64,000 nt of DNA, taken from NCBI GenBank assembly GCA_037349315.1, contig JBAIAC010000035.1, forward strand, positions 12,414,501-12,478,500. The letters run 5' to 3'. The notes beneath the pieces are model-generated. The model was given only the letters and a program-made list of their open reading frames with translations, searched no databases and was not told the origin of the DNA. The stretch comes from Chelydra serpentina. Taxonomy: Eukaryota; Chordata; Testudines; Chelydridae. A program made the position numbers and the translations under genes. This document shows positions 33,201-46,400 of the stretch, one piece after another (within the stretch, counting starts at the first letter, position 1; every line of letters begins with the position of its first letter).

Positions 33201-34140
33201 TTCACATCAGTGTAACTCCATTGACTTCAGTGGAGTTACTACTTTTTTTTCTCTCTGGTTTGTATCAGAATCAGCCCCTATGCCTTCAAGTGATAAGCCA
33301 CCCAGAGTAGAAATGCTTTTGGAGAAGAGCAGTACATACTATCCTTTATTTGATGGCACTTGAGTTTTGAAGGGAAATTCTCAAATAAGAGAAAGATACA
33401 CAACACACTGTGTAAATCATTACCCTGAGATACTATAAAGAGGTCATAGGGGAACTCAAACCTAATCAACACTGAGATTTTCCTTGCAGTGGCCACAATA
33501 AATATTTTCACTTACGGAAAAAAACAAAACGTGTAAAAGGAAGACAGGTGTGCCAGATATTTAAGGAAAGCATGTTAGTGCTTATCACGTTAAAGAACCT
33601 ATTTAGGCACATATCCATTTGAGGTTTTAATCCCTTCTAATGTTTCTGAGGTTAATGAGACTGAGAGTGATCTGCAGAGGAAGTTCTAATTACGCAAGAT
33701 AACATTACTGGAGGGTGGGGGTGGCATTAGTTCATGTACCCAGGGTTTTCCCCAAGATTTAAAAATTAACACACTTCTGGGATAATGGCCGTTTAAAAAA
33801 TGTTCATTTGAGCCAATTCTTTGAGCCAAATTTTACATCACGTTGGTGAGGTCATGTACATATTTTCCTCTTCCTACTCCTACTCCCACCCCTCTAGTAT
33901 TAAAATTAACAAGCATGTGAGCCATAAGTAACTTCAGTATTAGAGGATCAGTTGTCTGGACAGATCAGATGGACTGAATCACTTTAGAGGAAAAGGCAAG
34001 TAAATTAAATTCATGCTGTAGAGAAAGGTCAGTGGAAAATAGCTTATTTTACACATCTGTTTATTTAAGGAACTAGTTACTGGTTCCTAAAATAGAAATT
34101 TGCTTAAAGGGGAAAAAAGGTATTACACCTGATGCTCTGA
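30300..34140. other. Intergenic, ordinary
   Basis: AT-rich with no supported exon. Fragments of old repeats carry the 'cattgacttcagtgg' motif (31,910; 33,220). The open frames at 32,908 and 33,133 lie in repeat-derived or AT-rich sequence. Confidence 0.5.
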
Positions 34141-34263
34141 TGCCTTGCACTATGGATAGTCATTTATATCAGTGTAACATGAGTGTAAAACACTACTAGA
34201 TCACAATGGTAGTGTTTTACACCAATTTTGTACTGATGGAAATGACTACACAAGATGCAGGGC
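34141..34263. repeat. Long imperfect palindrome, about 57-bp arms
   Basis: tgccttgcac...gtgtaaaacactac faces gtagtgttttacac...gatgcagggca around a short loop. Arm identity is roughly three quarters by eye. It is probably an old palindromic MITE; no target duplication is recognised. Confidence 0.7.
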
Positions 34264-35205
34264 ATTGAAGAATCAGGCCCATAGAATGCACATTTGATAA
34301 ATCAAATAAACATGTGTTGTACAAGCGAGATTATGTAACAGATGCAAACTCCTGTGTATTTTTAGCTGTTTGTTCTGAAATTACTTTAATAAAACAGACT
34401 CTGCATAAAACTAGCTCATTAGTTCAATTTATTTCATTTCTTTTAAAGCATGCAATGGAATTTCAGAGGGAAGGTATATGACAGTTTAGATTAATAGTTT
34501 AACTTAGGCTTTTTAGTATGAAAACTAATGATGGACTCCAGTCTGAGACAGAAAAATAAGTTTGTATTCACTGCCCTAGCAAACCAGGTCATCTAGCAGC
34601 CCCATGTTAGTGTGTGGATTGGTGTAACTAATAGCAGTTATTAAAAAAATAAGTTAGGGCCCTGTTCAGCTGGAAGAAGCCACCAAGGCTGTTAGCTCAT
34701 GGAGTGTCCTCAGGTTCCTTGAATTGTGTAGGTCTGCAGCTTTTAACACCGTGCTGTTTGAGCACGTAGTTCCAGAGTCTGCTCCTATTCCACTGGGCTT
34801 CCTAGTGGCTTCCCCTTTGCCACAGTGAAGGCTAAGGCTTTATCCAGACCAACTGCTTTATATGGTAATTGGGATCATGGAATTGTATTAGAGCTCTGCA
34901 AATATCCAAAATACAGGGAAGGGTCCTTCTTTGATAGATCTTGATTCAGTCAAGGAAACATTTTAAAGTGGTTGTAGCCCAAAGATCAATCTTTCCCTAG
35001 CTGAAAGCTCAATTTCGAAGACCCATCAGAAAGAAAAAAGAAAGAAACCTGTGCCCCCTCCCACTAGGGTTACCACTTTTGAAATGCAAAAAACCCCCAG
35101 TACCTTTCCCCCACCCCTCTCAAGCCTGCTGCAACCCCAACCACAAGGTAACTCCGCAACCCTCCTCCCATTCAAACAGCCACTTATAATATCTAAAGAG
35201 ATAAC

Positions 35206-35735
35206 TAGGGTGACCATACGTCCCGTTTTGGCCAGGACAGTCCCTTTTTTTAAGCCCAGTTCTGGCCATCCCAACTTTTTTTTGCAAAAGTTGGCATTTG
35301 TCCCGTTTGCTTTTGCCGACTTGATCGGTCAGCAAGAGCAACCAGGACAAATGCCCACTTTTGCAAAAAAGCAGGGTGCGATGCAGAGGAACATGCCGGG
35401 GGGGGGGGGGGTGGGGGTGGTGGAGGCGAGTAGAGATGCCAGCCCCATGCAGGGGGGAGGTAGGGCTGGCGGGTGGGAAGGAAGTGTTCCAGCATGCAGG
35501 GATCCGGCAGAGTTCCAGCGACTGGGCAACAATCTTATGGAGGGGTGCAGGGTTCCAGCAGGGTGGCAGGGTTCAGGTAACCAGCAACAGCCTTGCACGG
35601 GGGTGGGGTGTGTGGGGAGTGGCAGGGTTCCTGTGACTGGCAACAGCCTTGCGCCAGGAGGGGCGCGGGAGAGCGGCAGCTCAGGCGAGCGCCTGGGGGT
35701 GTCCCATTTTCCCCTTGGGAAATATGGTCACCCTA
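35206..35735. mobile_element. hAT-type element, 530 bp, tagggtgacca family (long form)
   Basis: 13-bp terminal inverted repeats tagggtgaccata / tatggtcacccta with a perfect 8-bp duplication gagataac (35198-35205, 35736-35743). Open frames over it on both strands are spurious. The same ends occur in short elements at 55,919 and 57,215. Confidence 0.9.
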
Positions 35736-35743
35736 GAGATAAC

Positions 35744-37345
35744 ACGTGATGTTATCACTCTTGCATGACTCAAACCTTCTCTCACACACATGCATGCTGC
35801 GCTTGCATGTTGGTGGGCAGACAGCTACTGTATTTTTCAAACACTTTTGAGCAGTTTTTGCTTAAACTGCAGAAGTAGGAACACTGCAGCATCTTTAGCT
35901 GGATACAGACTTTTGACATTAGATATCCAGGTGTATTATGATAATGCAAATCCTTAGGCCCATGTTAAAAAAAACAACCCGGCAGTCTAAATTATTTTTC
36001 TGATAAATCTGTAAAAAAACTGGCCAGGCCGGTCAAATACCAGCCAGGTGGTAACCTTACCTCCCACCATGCCATCTCACAATGGTGGTGGGAAGGAAAA
36101 CCGTCGAGGAAGCTTCCCCCTCAGTAACATGGATACTCAGGGGTAACACCTCCAGCAACACAAGGGAGGCCCTTCACCGTTGCGCTACAGCAATGGGGAT
36201 ATGATGCCACCATTTCTAGCAAGTAAATTTATTTTACTGAACACTGTTCGCAATTATAGTTCATACATTGGGCCAGAGCTCCATTCCTCTACCTGCAGCT
36301 GTGCCAGGGAGTTAATCTGGCTGGACTGCACAGCACTAGCAATTATTGTGAAGCAATAATTTAAGAATCAGGAGTGTATAGGATGGCGAGGGCTCATTTA
36401 CACTAGTTCTCCTCCTCTTGTGAAGCTTTTTATTTTGTAGCTCCCACAGGAAGTTGATCCTTATGAATAGATCAGTCTGCCACAGAGCCACCAGTACGTC
36501 CACTGCCTTCCCAGCTTGCGCATTTATGAACCCATGGGCATACTGTGCTGAATCAGCATCTCAAGGAAGATCTATCTGCCATGCTATAAACTGAGTTCAG
36601 ATGCACTGAAAAAAGAAATACAGGGAATTCTAGAACTTCCTAAAATATTTTTGCAATTACAAAGTGCTTTTTCCATTGGGCCTAATATGCTGATGGGTAT
36701 ATTACATACAAATGAAACCAGGAGATTTATTCCTTGTTCTCTGTTAGTCAGATCATTGATAGTTACATAAAATCAATGGAATTTGTCTTGCAGAGTATAA
36801 AAGCTGTCATTTAAAAAAACAAAACAAAACAAATGACCAAAAATCTAGCTTGAAGTTCTAAGTTAGGGAAAACAGACTTAGTTGTGATTTTAATTATCAG
36901 CCTTTGAATGTTTGAGGTAGACCACATTATTGAATTATTCAGGATTTTAGTCATTAATTTATAACGTTATATACAATCATATCAACAGATATATCACATA
37001 CCTTTTTCCTGATGTGTAATCAATAGTGTTTGGGGGCATTAATAATAATGTAACCTTCCATGATATACTTTAAGATGTGCTGGAATTTATGTATCTTTAT
37101 AGGGATATGTAGTGTAGTTTTCAGTAGTCGCCTACAGCATACACACTGTAAAAAAATAAAGTATTACAGCTGATGAAAAAGGAAAATTACTCTTATATCA
37201 GTGGTAAGGTCTTGGAATAACAAAAGGTTCAGACACAAGGTCAGATGCTTATTCATTTCAACTGTGTCATTCTTGCTCTGTACTTTTGAGTATGTACTTT
37301 AATATTGCTACAAAGTCCATTATTCAGAAGAATTTTCCTGCCGCT
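35744..37345 (-). other. ACSL6: ACSL6 3' UTR and flank
   Basis: Downstream of the ACSL6 stop. AATAAA on the minus strand at 36726-36731 and 36228-36233 are the candidate ends. A 'ggccaggccggtc' block near 36,020 starts a GC-richer repeat-like segment to about 36,200. Confidence 0.4.
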
Positions 37346-37486
37346 TCATATGGAGACACTTGAATAAAGCTCTTCTATTTGTTTTTTGAAGTAATCTCTT
37401 AGCTCTCGTCTCCTAGCCTTTAGTGTTGGTGTCAGCAAGCCATTTTGTATTGAGAACATATCAGAGTGGATGTAAATGGCCTTGAC
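37346..37486 (-). CDS. ACSL6: ACSL6 terminal coding exon with stop
   Basis: 141 nt: 46 residues and TGA at 37348-37346. It reads [20 protein letters not shown] and ends [14 protein letters not shown]. The wording is the ACSL6-type C-terminus. The 3' UTR continues to lower coordinates. A candidate AATAAA on the minus strand is at 36726-36731, and another at 36228-36233; neither is proven. Confidence 0.96.
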   Translation of the reverse strand, partial: VKAIYIHSDMFSIQNGLLTPTLKARRRELRDYFKKQIEELYSSVSI

Positions 37487-40400
37487 CTGAAATAGAAAAT
37501 GAATATATTTATGGCAAGACTAAACTATCATCATCCACTATTAATTAGTACTAATCAAAACTCCTGAAATTGTAACTATCCTGCTTAGGTTATCAGCCAA
37601 AATGACTTTGCTGGGTCCATCTTCAATCCTACTGGCTGGCTGTCCATATCACAAAGCATCCACACACTCTTCTTTGTTTAACAGCACTCTCAGGACTGAT
37701 ATAATATTTGTGTTGCCGGTTGGAATTAAGAAGCACTAACAGAGTGTAGTGGTGACGTTTGAACACCACCTGTCCATACTATGGCTGTATCTCACCACTT
37801 CTCAAACAGTCCCTCATACTTTTATTAGCATCATCTTCTCCCTGCACCATAAACCTTTGTCCACATGCTCTCCCCAAAATATTACCCTGTGCCCCTAAAA
37901 GAAATATGCATCCAGTCTGCTGTGCTCTCGTTCCACTGTGTGCAAAGGAGCATATCCCCAAAACACTCAGAGTGGCTCAAGCAGAGGGGAAATGTGGCTA
38001 TGTGTGATGTTGCCCCATCCACAATATTTCCACATAGTTGAAGGGTCACAGAAGACAGGAGGGTGACACAGAGTCAGGAGAAGGAGAAATCATACTAAGG
38101 GGCATGATCTTTCTAAAGCATGGATTTAAATCTACCCAATGACACTAAACAGCACTGACTCGGCCTTGCAAAGCTGTCATGAAGCTTTACTAGCCGGCAT
38201 AAAAGTCTTCTGATCCAAAGTTAACTTGATGATGATCGTGCAAAAAAAGAATGATGTTTTAGTGACCAGTTCTAGTGATAAAAACCACTCATCCCAGGCA
38301 AACAGAATTTTACAGGGCTGCCTTACTAATCCATGGTGTCTGAGCACAGCAGGAAGCTTGGTGGCACAGATGGAGTGGGTTGTGTTTCCACTATATTTAT
38401 GGTGGTGCTGGTGGTGGGAGACAGTCGAAAACTACTCTGTATGGCTGGCCACAATCCACATGATTCAGACAGGACTTCTTAGCCATCTTCTGCTTTTTTT
38501 CCCTGCCACCAATCCAATTCACATTTTGACAGACTAGGAGTTGTAGGAAATGTGGTTTAAGAATGACCTTTTTATTTCACACAGTTCCATGGCTCTCTTT
38601 TCCCTGTGTACATTTTATTCCAGGGGCAAAATGTAGGGACCACAAATAATTTATTTATATACTGTGGCCAAGTGACTTTTAAAAGGGATAGTGATTCTGA
38701 GTGCTGTAATTTTTGAGTGCTTAACTTGAGACGCACTAAGGGGGCATGATTTTGGAACACCCATGCTCTAAATTGTCCCTGAGTTGAGGACTCAAAAACT
38801 GCAGCACCTTTTGAAAGTCTTGAATGATATGTAATTATATACAAAATGTTTACATAAAAGAACATAGTGGTACAGCAATGATTTTTAAAGTTCTTAAAAT
38901 GATAAACTTTGTGCATTAATGTTATAGCTAGTTAAAAGATTATGAAAGAGTCTGATTAAAATTACAAGATCCCTCAAACTAACACTGTCCTGCCTAGATT
39001 CAAGAAAAAAGTTAGAGGAAAATTAGACTGGGTGGCAAAGGGTTCTGCAGTGCAGCATAAGATACAGTCCCACACCAAAGGGAAGAGTTTCTGGTAAATT
39101 TACATACCACTTGTGACTGTCTTCTTAAAAAAAAAATCCCTATGACAAACATCCAGAATATATTGGTGTGGATCTACTACTCTCCAAAAGATTTTTATAT
39201 ATCAGAAATTCAGGTCTTTTCTGCTCAGAAGTGCTTTGGGGTTACTGGAGAACTAGTGAAATGGTGACATCACAAGAATCAAGGTATTGAAAGTGGAGCA
39301 ATTGTGAGGGAAAAGGATTTTTAATTAGACTTATTTAAAAACTCTTGGTTTTGCTTCTTTTTTAGTTAATGCCTATTTAAATTGTCATTAGACCAGAGAC
39401 AGAGAGTGAGAATGACTCTATAGTCTGGTTAAGGCACTCACCTGGGCGGTGTGAGACTGAAGGTCATGTCTAATTATTTATACTCAGTGGAACAGCTTAA
39501 ATAGGAGAGTCTGAGAAAGACCTACCCCAGAACATCCCACTGCCCAATGACTGGAGCGATCTCCGAGACCCAAATTTAAATCCCTTCTCCACATCAGGTA
39601 GAGTGGTCAAATAGTGAATAGTTCTGGGTTGACTGAAACTACATTTTTTGGCAAATAAACTATTTGTCTGAAAAATTTAACCCAACCCTATCTAAGGTGG
39701 ACCCATGCAGAGGGACATCTCTGTATGGTCCATACTGGTCAGATAATCTGGCTCAATGTTAGGTCATAACAATCACATACTGCTCTACACATGAGGCTCT
39801 ATACAATAGGCCCTTGTTTTCGAACTGCAGTACATTCAGGCATTTCCATTTCATATTGTTTCTCCCTAGATCTGTAGCATTGCAGCAGAGTTCTCATAAA
39901 CTCACAGTTTATTTAACACGTCAGTAGAACTAGTGAGTTAAGGGTATTCATATTGTGAAGATTAGGGCAGGAACAACCCAGGGTAATTACTAGACAGGGT
40001 AATTACTAGATATGTGGAATTTCTTTTATCAGTTATGGAACTGTCAGAAAAATGGAGACAAGGAGATGTAAGGTTTCAGGAGCTTCTGCAAACTCTTTAA
40101 CACAGTGGATTTTCATTGGACTTCTCAAGCAAAAACAGACAAATAAATGAAACTTACTAGTGATGTTTAAATAATGTCTTAGATATTCACTTTTATATTA
40201 ATATTTTAATAACAGATATGCAATAAAACATTAACTTTTAAAGAAACATTTGAGGTCAGCCTTTTAATGTGTTTTGATCTATATTATTGCTACCATGAAA
40301 TACTGCGTCAGTTTCAGAATTTTCCTGCTTGAATGTTTGTAATTCTGTTGCAGAAAATATTTAGGGAAGCTTCAGAAAAGGATTAGTGCATGCACTGAAA

Positions 40401-43400
40401 ATAAACAGAGCAGCTGTATTTTCTAGGTCAGTTACATGAATGGTACTGTAATTACCGACATGATCCTACTTTGCAATATTGTTTTCAATGGGAGTAGGAT
40501 CAGGCTCCTAAAAATACTGTTCTTGACTTCTGGTGATTATGCCAGGGATTATATAGGGTCTGCTCTTGTATTCCGAATGCACCAATAACTCCCACTGAAT
40601 CTAGTCTGACTCCTGCTGTCTGCAGAAAACAGGATCAGGGACTGTAGTCCTTATTTAATCAAAAATGATAAAAATAATTTGTCAGTGGTATAGTGGTGCT
40701 TTCACAAAATTCCTGCATGGAACCATCAAAATAATAATGAAGCTTTTATTACTGTGGACCTTTGTGGCAATATTCAGGCATTCTTAAGGGGCCACAGAGT
40801 TTAAGAAATACACAAATGCAAGCTATAATTATTTATAGACATAACATAATCAGACATTTAGGCTTTATATGATGCATACTAACAACTGCCTATTCATCAT
40901 AAAGGGGTGAGTTATCGGACCACAGGGAATAATGTTATCATACCTGCTCAAAAGAATGAAGTCCACCCTCCTTCCCTAGCCGCACCATATCTTCCATTAT
41001 TGCTTGTTTCAGTTCCTGGGTTAGAACACATAATTTTCCATTACCCTTCAAGAGACATCTTTACATCCAATGATATTATTCAGCAGGAAAATAAAAGTTA
41101 CTAATCAAAGCACAAATACACTGTTGATTCTGGCAGTTCATACATCAATTAGCAAAGGCTGATTTAAAAGAAATTCCTTTCCTTTATAAATAGAAGACAT
41201 ATGAATGCTTTATAAATGAGTAATGTAATGATATTTTTATACAGAAGAAAATGTAAGACTGATGTTTTCAAACTTTGGTGGTTGAGGGTAGACATTTAAA
41301 GCCTTAATCCTTTAAACTCTTAGACAAACTCTTAAGTGCCCGAATAGTCCCATTGACTTCAGTGATATTCATGTGCTTTTAAAGTTAATTGTGTGTGTAA
41401 ATGGACTGTGGCTTAAATCATCTATGTTTCATGACAGTAGTAGGTGCTCAGTACTTCTTAAAAACCACTCTGCTTATTAAGGTGCCTAAATAGGAATATA
41501 AGTGCCTCACTTTAGCCACCGAGGTAGAATATTCTCACTTAAACTTTGCATCTTGCCATTATTTATAACAACTATTAATTTTTTCACTGAGTTAAACATT
41601 AATAGGAGAGAAAGTGTTACCTTTCATACGAGTCTAAAAAGAGATTGCATAGGTTTTATTATAGAAAAAAGAACTATATGATATATATTCACAGAAACAT
41701 TCAGAAGAATGGTCATAACAACATAGACAAATGATCCATCTAGTTCGGTATTCTGTCTATGACAGCAGGGGATGCTCAGTGCTTGGGGGAAAAAAGGTGG
41801 AATATGCAGGGCCGGCGCTATCACTAGGCGACCCTAGGCGGTCGCCTAGGGCGCCAGGATTTGAGGAGCGGACTGCCGCGGCTGTTGCCCTGCCGCTGGG
41901 GCTCAGCAGGGCTTCGTGGGCGGCTCGCCGCGGCTGCCTCCTGTCTCCCGGCTCCGCGCTCGGCTCAGTGGCTGAGCCTGGAGCCGGGAGGCGGCTCGCC
42001 ACGGCTGCCTCCTGCCTCCGTGCTCAGCTCAGCAGCTGAGCGTGCAGCCGGAAGGCGGCTCGCTATGGCTGCCCGTGGGGCGGGGGGTGCGCGGGCGGTG
42101 CAGGGCTGGTGCAAGGAAGTTTCGCCTAGGGCGTGAAACTTCCTTGCACCGGCCCTGGGAATATGCAGGTGTAAGATTACTGAAGACCTTGTCTTCTTAC
42201 ATATTTGGAAAGTGCCATTAGTAGTGCTACTAAATAAGAACGATGTTAAGGAGCTTAAGGGCTTGGTTTGGCTATTCTCTTTTATGTGAGCATACCTTTA
42301 TTTCAGTGCTGTCATTTCCTAGTGCTGCATATTACAGATCACTGTTAACTAAACGCAAACACATATGTATTTTTAAGGACACACCGTATTTTTACAGAAC
42401 TCTGCATATGTTCCCTCAAACCCTCTTTTCCTTGCCCAGCCTGGCATGACTTCAGAATCCGGTACAACAATTCCCACCAAGAAGGCCTGTATCAGAAAAA
42501 AAAAATGTATCAGCCGAGGAAAGAACCATATTTAAAATATAATATTCCAATACATAAATAATCTCTCCGTTTGCCGGGTTTAATCATTTCAATACAGCCC
42601 TGTATTTGGCTAAAGTTTCATGACGAAGTATTTGTGATGAACATTTCTTCTCCTCAGATAAAAGAGCCCTAAAATGATAGTTAATATATTTGCCAGAAAA
42701 ATATAATACATTGGCCCAGATTCTGCAATTTGAATTCTATTCTGCACTGAAGCGAACAAAGTTACTTTGCTTTTATGCTGGTATAAGTGAGAGCAGAACT
42801 TGGTCCATTTTGTTTATCATTATTCCATTCATGGATCTCTGACCATCCAGGGAAATCATATTGATGTCAAAGAGAATATGTGTTTGGCTCAAGGGAATGA
42901 TCAGTGGGCAAGGGTTAGTTGTTATGGTGTCTGAAATTGTACTTGTTGGTATGTAAAACACCAACCGTTGCATATGTAGACTGGATGCTTACAAATGCAG
43001 CTCTCTCCACTCTGTGCGCAAAAGCAGATTTCTCACACATAAAACTTTAGTGAGCAGAATTTTGTGAGCAGAATTTCAGAAGCCACTTTTGAAAACATGT
43101 CCCTAACTATTCTGTTTTAATACAGAGAATAGTTCTGCCCACCTGTGTAAGTACTTGGCAGACAGACCTCCCACATGCAAGTTATATGCAGGACTTAAGT
43201 GATAAAGGGTCCTGCACTTGTCTTCCACTTGTGAATTAAAGTGCAGCTCTAGCATGTGCTCTGCTGTTCTCTATTTCTAAAAGTTGAAGCCAGTAGTCTC
43301 AGCACCCCAGCCGCCTAACCTTTGTCAAGTTTTTTTTGTAGGCATCATGGCACAGGAGAATTTTAAGGAGGGATTTGAAGGAGGATAATGAGGTAGCTTT

Positions 43401-46400
43401 AGAGGCTAGATTGTCACCCATTCCCCAAGCTGTGTATAGTCACTTGAGTGGTTGGGGTCCTAACTAGCTTACAGCCAATTCCAGAATTGGAGAGGAGGAT
43501 GGTGAGGGGGGTAGAAAGGTCACCTTTACTGACCCCTTGGTGCCAGGCGCAGAACCTGTCAAGCAGAGGGTCTGGTTCTAACATTATTTTGAAGTGTTAC
43601 ATTTTACCTGTAAGCTGTCTCCATGCACATATATTTGGGCAATAGGCTCACTGCGGATGTAGATATTCTCAATCTTTTCAGGAGCAATATATTCTCCCTG
43701 AGCAAGTTTAAATATATGCTTTTTCCGATCAATAATTTTAAGTGTCCCAGTCTGTTGGGAAAGAGAGATGATGGTTACCAAAACTGTTATTTAATATACA
43801 GGCCCAGTAAAGAATGTATTTTTTTGCACTTGACTCTACATTTCATTAAAGAGCTAACAGTAAAATTGGGAGGAGGTGCACAATTCCCTGGTCTACCAGC
43901 AAAAGTGGACCATCCAGGCAGAGCAAAAGTGTCTAAACCCAAGAAACGGGCTCTAACCAGGGTTTATTGGGTGGTGAACTGCCCAGCAGAAAAGGTTGAA
44001 TTTAACCAATCCTGCAGCCCTCACTCGGAAAAGAGATTTTCAGGATCAGGAGGACATTTTGGATAAATATAGTCTCTTAAACACAGGTTGTATTTTCAGC
44101 CTGTCAGCCATGATGGAGTCTCTTTAAGGGTATGTCCAAACTTCCATTATAAACTCAACACACAGGGAAGGAAAGTGCTATTCTGGTAGTTAGAAGAACT
44201 GTTTAAAAATATCAAAAATACTTCATGACCATATTTGTCATTTTGTCCCAGGCCATCATGCTGCCCAGAAATTTTGCTTTTTGTGACATTTCTGCCAAAT
44301 GCCCATTTATACATTGAAACCAACAAGTTTTTGAGATACATTGTCTTTCTTCTGAAAAAGAGATTAAAATAAGAAATTTCATTAAAAAAAAAAAGGCCTT
44401 TTCTCCCCTCACTTTTTCAATCTGAAAAAGTGCTCTGTGCGCCTGCATTTGTATGCGTAAAACAGAGTCCAGAATAATGGTGTTTAAAAAACTCAAAAGA
44501 TAATGAAAATGCTTTGGTATTTGGAGGATTCCCAGTTTTGTTTTGAGTTTCTCCTCCCACCTCTTGTGCCAGGTAGGATATTTTTTTTCACCTGATAATT
44601 TAAAAAAATATATTTTTTAATGTAGATGTTGCTGTTTAGACAAATTCTTTATCAAATACTATTAGAGTTTAAATATTTAAAAAACTGCAGAAAGTGGTAA
44701 CTTTATTTTCAAAAGTGCTAAGAACCTGCAGTTCTCATTGACTTGAATGGTGTTTGAGAGCATTCAGGACTTCTAACAAAAACAAAAAATCAAGCTGTTT
44801 GGTCTTTAAACAAGTGAGTTGACTTCAGCATGCCACTGTAGAGGTGGCTCAATTTCAGAAGCAGTTGAACTGATCTCTGTCTCCCTAGTGTCATCTCTTC
44901 CAAACATCAATTAAAGATTGAGTGATTGGCTTTGGATATTAAAATAGCCTCTGGGGAGAGGCAAATCTGCTTGATACCTTACATGAACTAATGAGATATC
45001 AAAGAAACTTTTCTTTATGCTTTGCTTAAAACATGGGATGCTGAGGCCTGAAGCTGACCTGTAACTGGGATCCAGGTGCATGGATTTGACTGAGGACGCG
45101 CCAACTCCTGGTGGTTAACATAGAGTTATTCCACAAAAAGCAGTCACAGATTTGCTTGAAAATATAAGTGTACCACCTTAGAACTTACATAGGAGTATAC
45201 AATTTACACAAGAACTGAGAATCTGATCAGTACATACAGGTAACCACTTCCCAATGTCTCCAGTATGAAGCCATCCTTCTTTATCCAGCGCTTCAGCTGT
45301 CTTCTCGCCATCTTTTAGATAACCTTTGAAAACATTGGGTCCTTTCACACATATCTGCAAAAGAGTCATGGTTGCTGACAAAGTCTCAAGCTTTTGTTAT
45401 GGAATCATACCAAAATGTTAATGGGTGGATTCTTTCCCATATGCGTGCTCCAACAAAATACAATATTTCAAATTACGTTACCACCAACCATATATTTTTT
45501 TAAACTAAATGTAGGTGTAAAGTAGGAAAACAAGACTGTGCAAAACTTCGGTCAATTTGTGTGTGAAATTTTCTGGACTTTTCTTGCTTGTTTTTTCTCA
45601 GCCCTAAAATTGTCTTTTGACAATATTTCATGAGAACAGAAAAACTGACTGCTAATGCATGTGATATCACAACCTTCCACATATTTTCCACAAAGACAAC
45701 AATTTTGCTGAAAAACGTGATCATTTTCACTAAAAATGAACTAGCTTTAGTGCAGATATTTTGCACTGAAAATTGGGCCATATTTTGCGTTTTCAGTGAA
45801 AATAGGAAAACACTTAGATTTTGAATGTTGATGTGAACATTTCACCTACCTCTGGTTAACACCTAAATGCACCATCAAGAATAAAGTGTCAAAAGCTTTC
45901 AGGGTAAGCTGTGAACATAATTAGGGAGTATAGAGTACACTGTGGTGAATCATATCACTGCATGCTCTACATCCAGATGCTGGATGAAATCTTGGCCCCA
46001 GTGAAGTCAATGGGAGTGTTACCATTGACTTCAGTGGGGATGGGATTTCACCCACCAGGTTCGTGAGCTAAACTGTACATATGGGGCATTGGGGACAGAA
46101 CTCAGGACTTGTCCTAAAATATGAACCCTTTACCTCTGGAGCCTCAGGAGTCCTCATTAGCTAAAGAGTCCTCATGAGCATTACAAGTATTAGTGTGTAT
46201 ATTCTTTGTGAGACTCCAGCTGCTAATTTAGGCCTCAGTCCTGCATTGGGATCCACTAGCACAGCTACATGTGCCTGCAAAGAGTCCTGCTAAAAATCAG
46301 TGGGACTCTGCAAGGATCCATGCTACCAGATCCCTATATAGGCTCAGAGCCATAGACACAAACATGTGAGCACATTGACATTCTATGGTATTAAGCACTC

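Noticed and set aside
35051..35749. 232-residue open frame
   Set aside because: Mostly the GC-rich interior of the hAT element at 35,206-35,735, with no splice support.
27400..37345. A further gene on the plus strand sharing the CpG island
   Set aside because: No plus-strand exon with splice sites or family resemblance was found between the island and ACSL6.
41731..42136. Alanine/arginine-rich open frames
   Set aside because: They coincide with the hAT element at 41,807-42,157.
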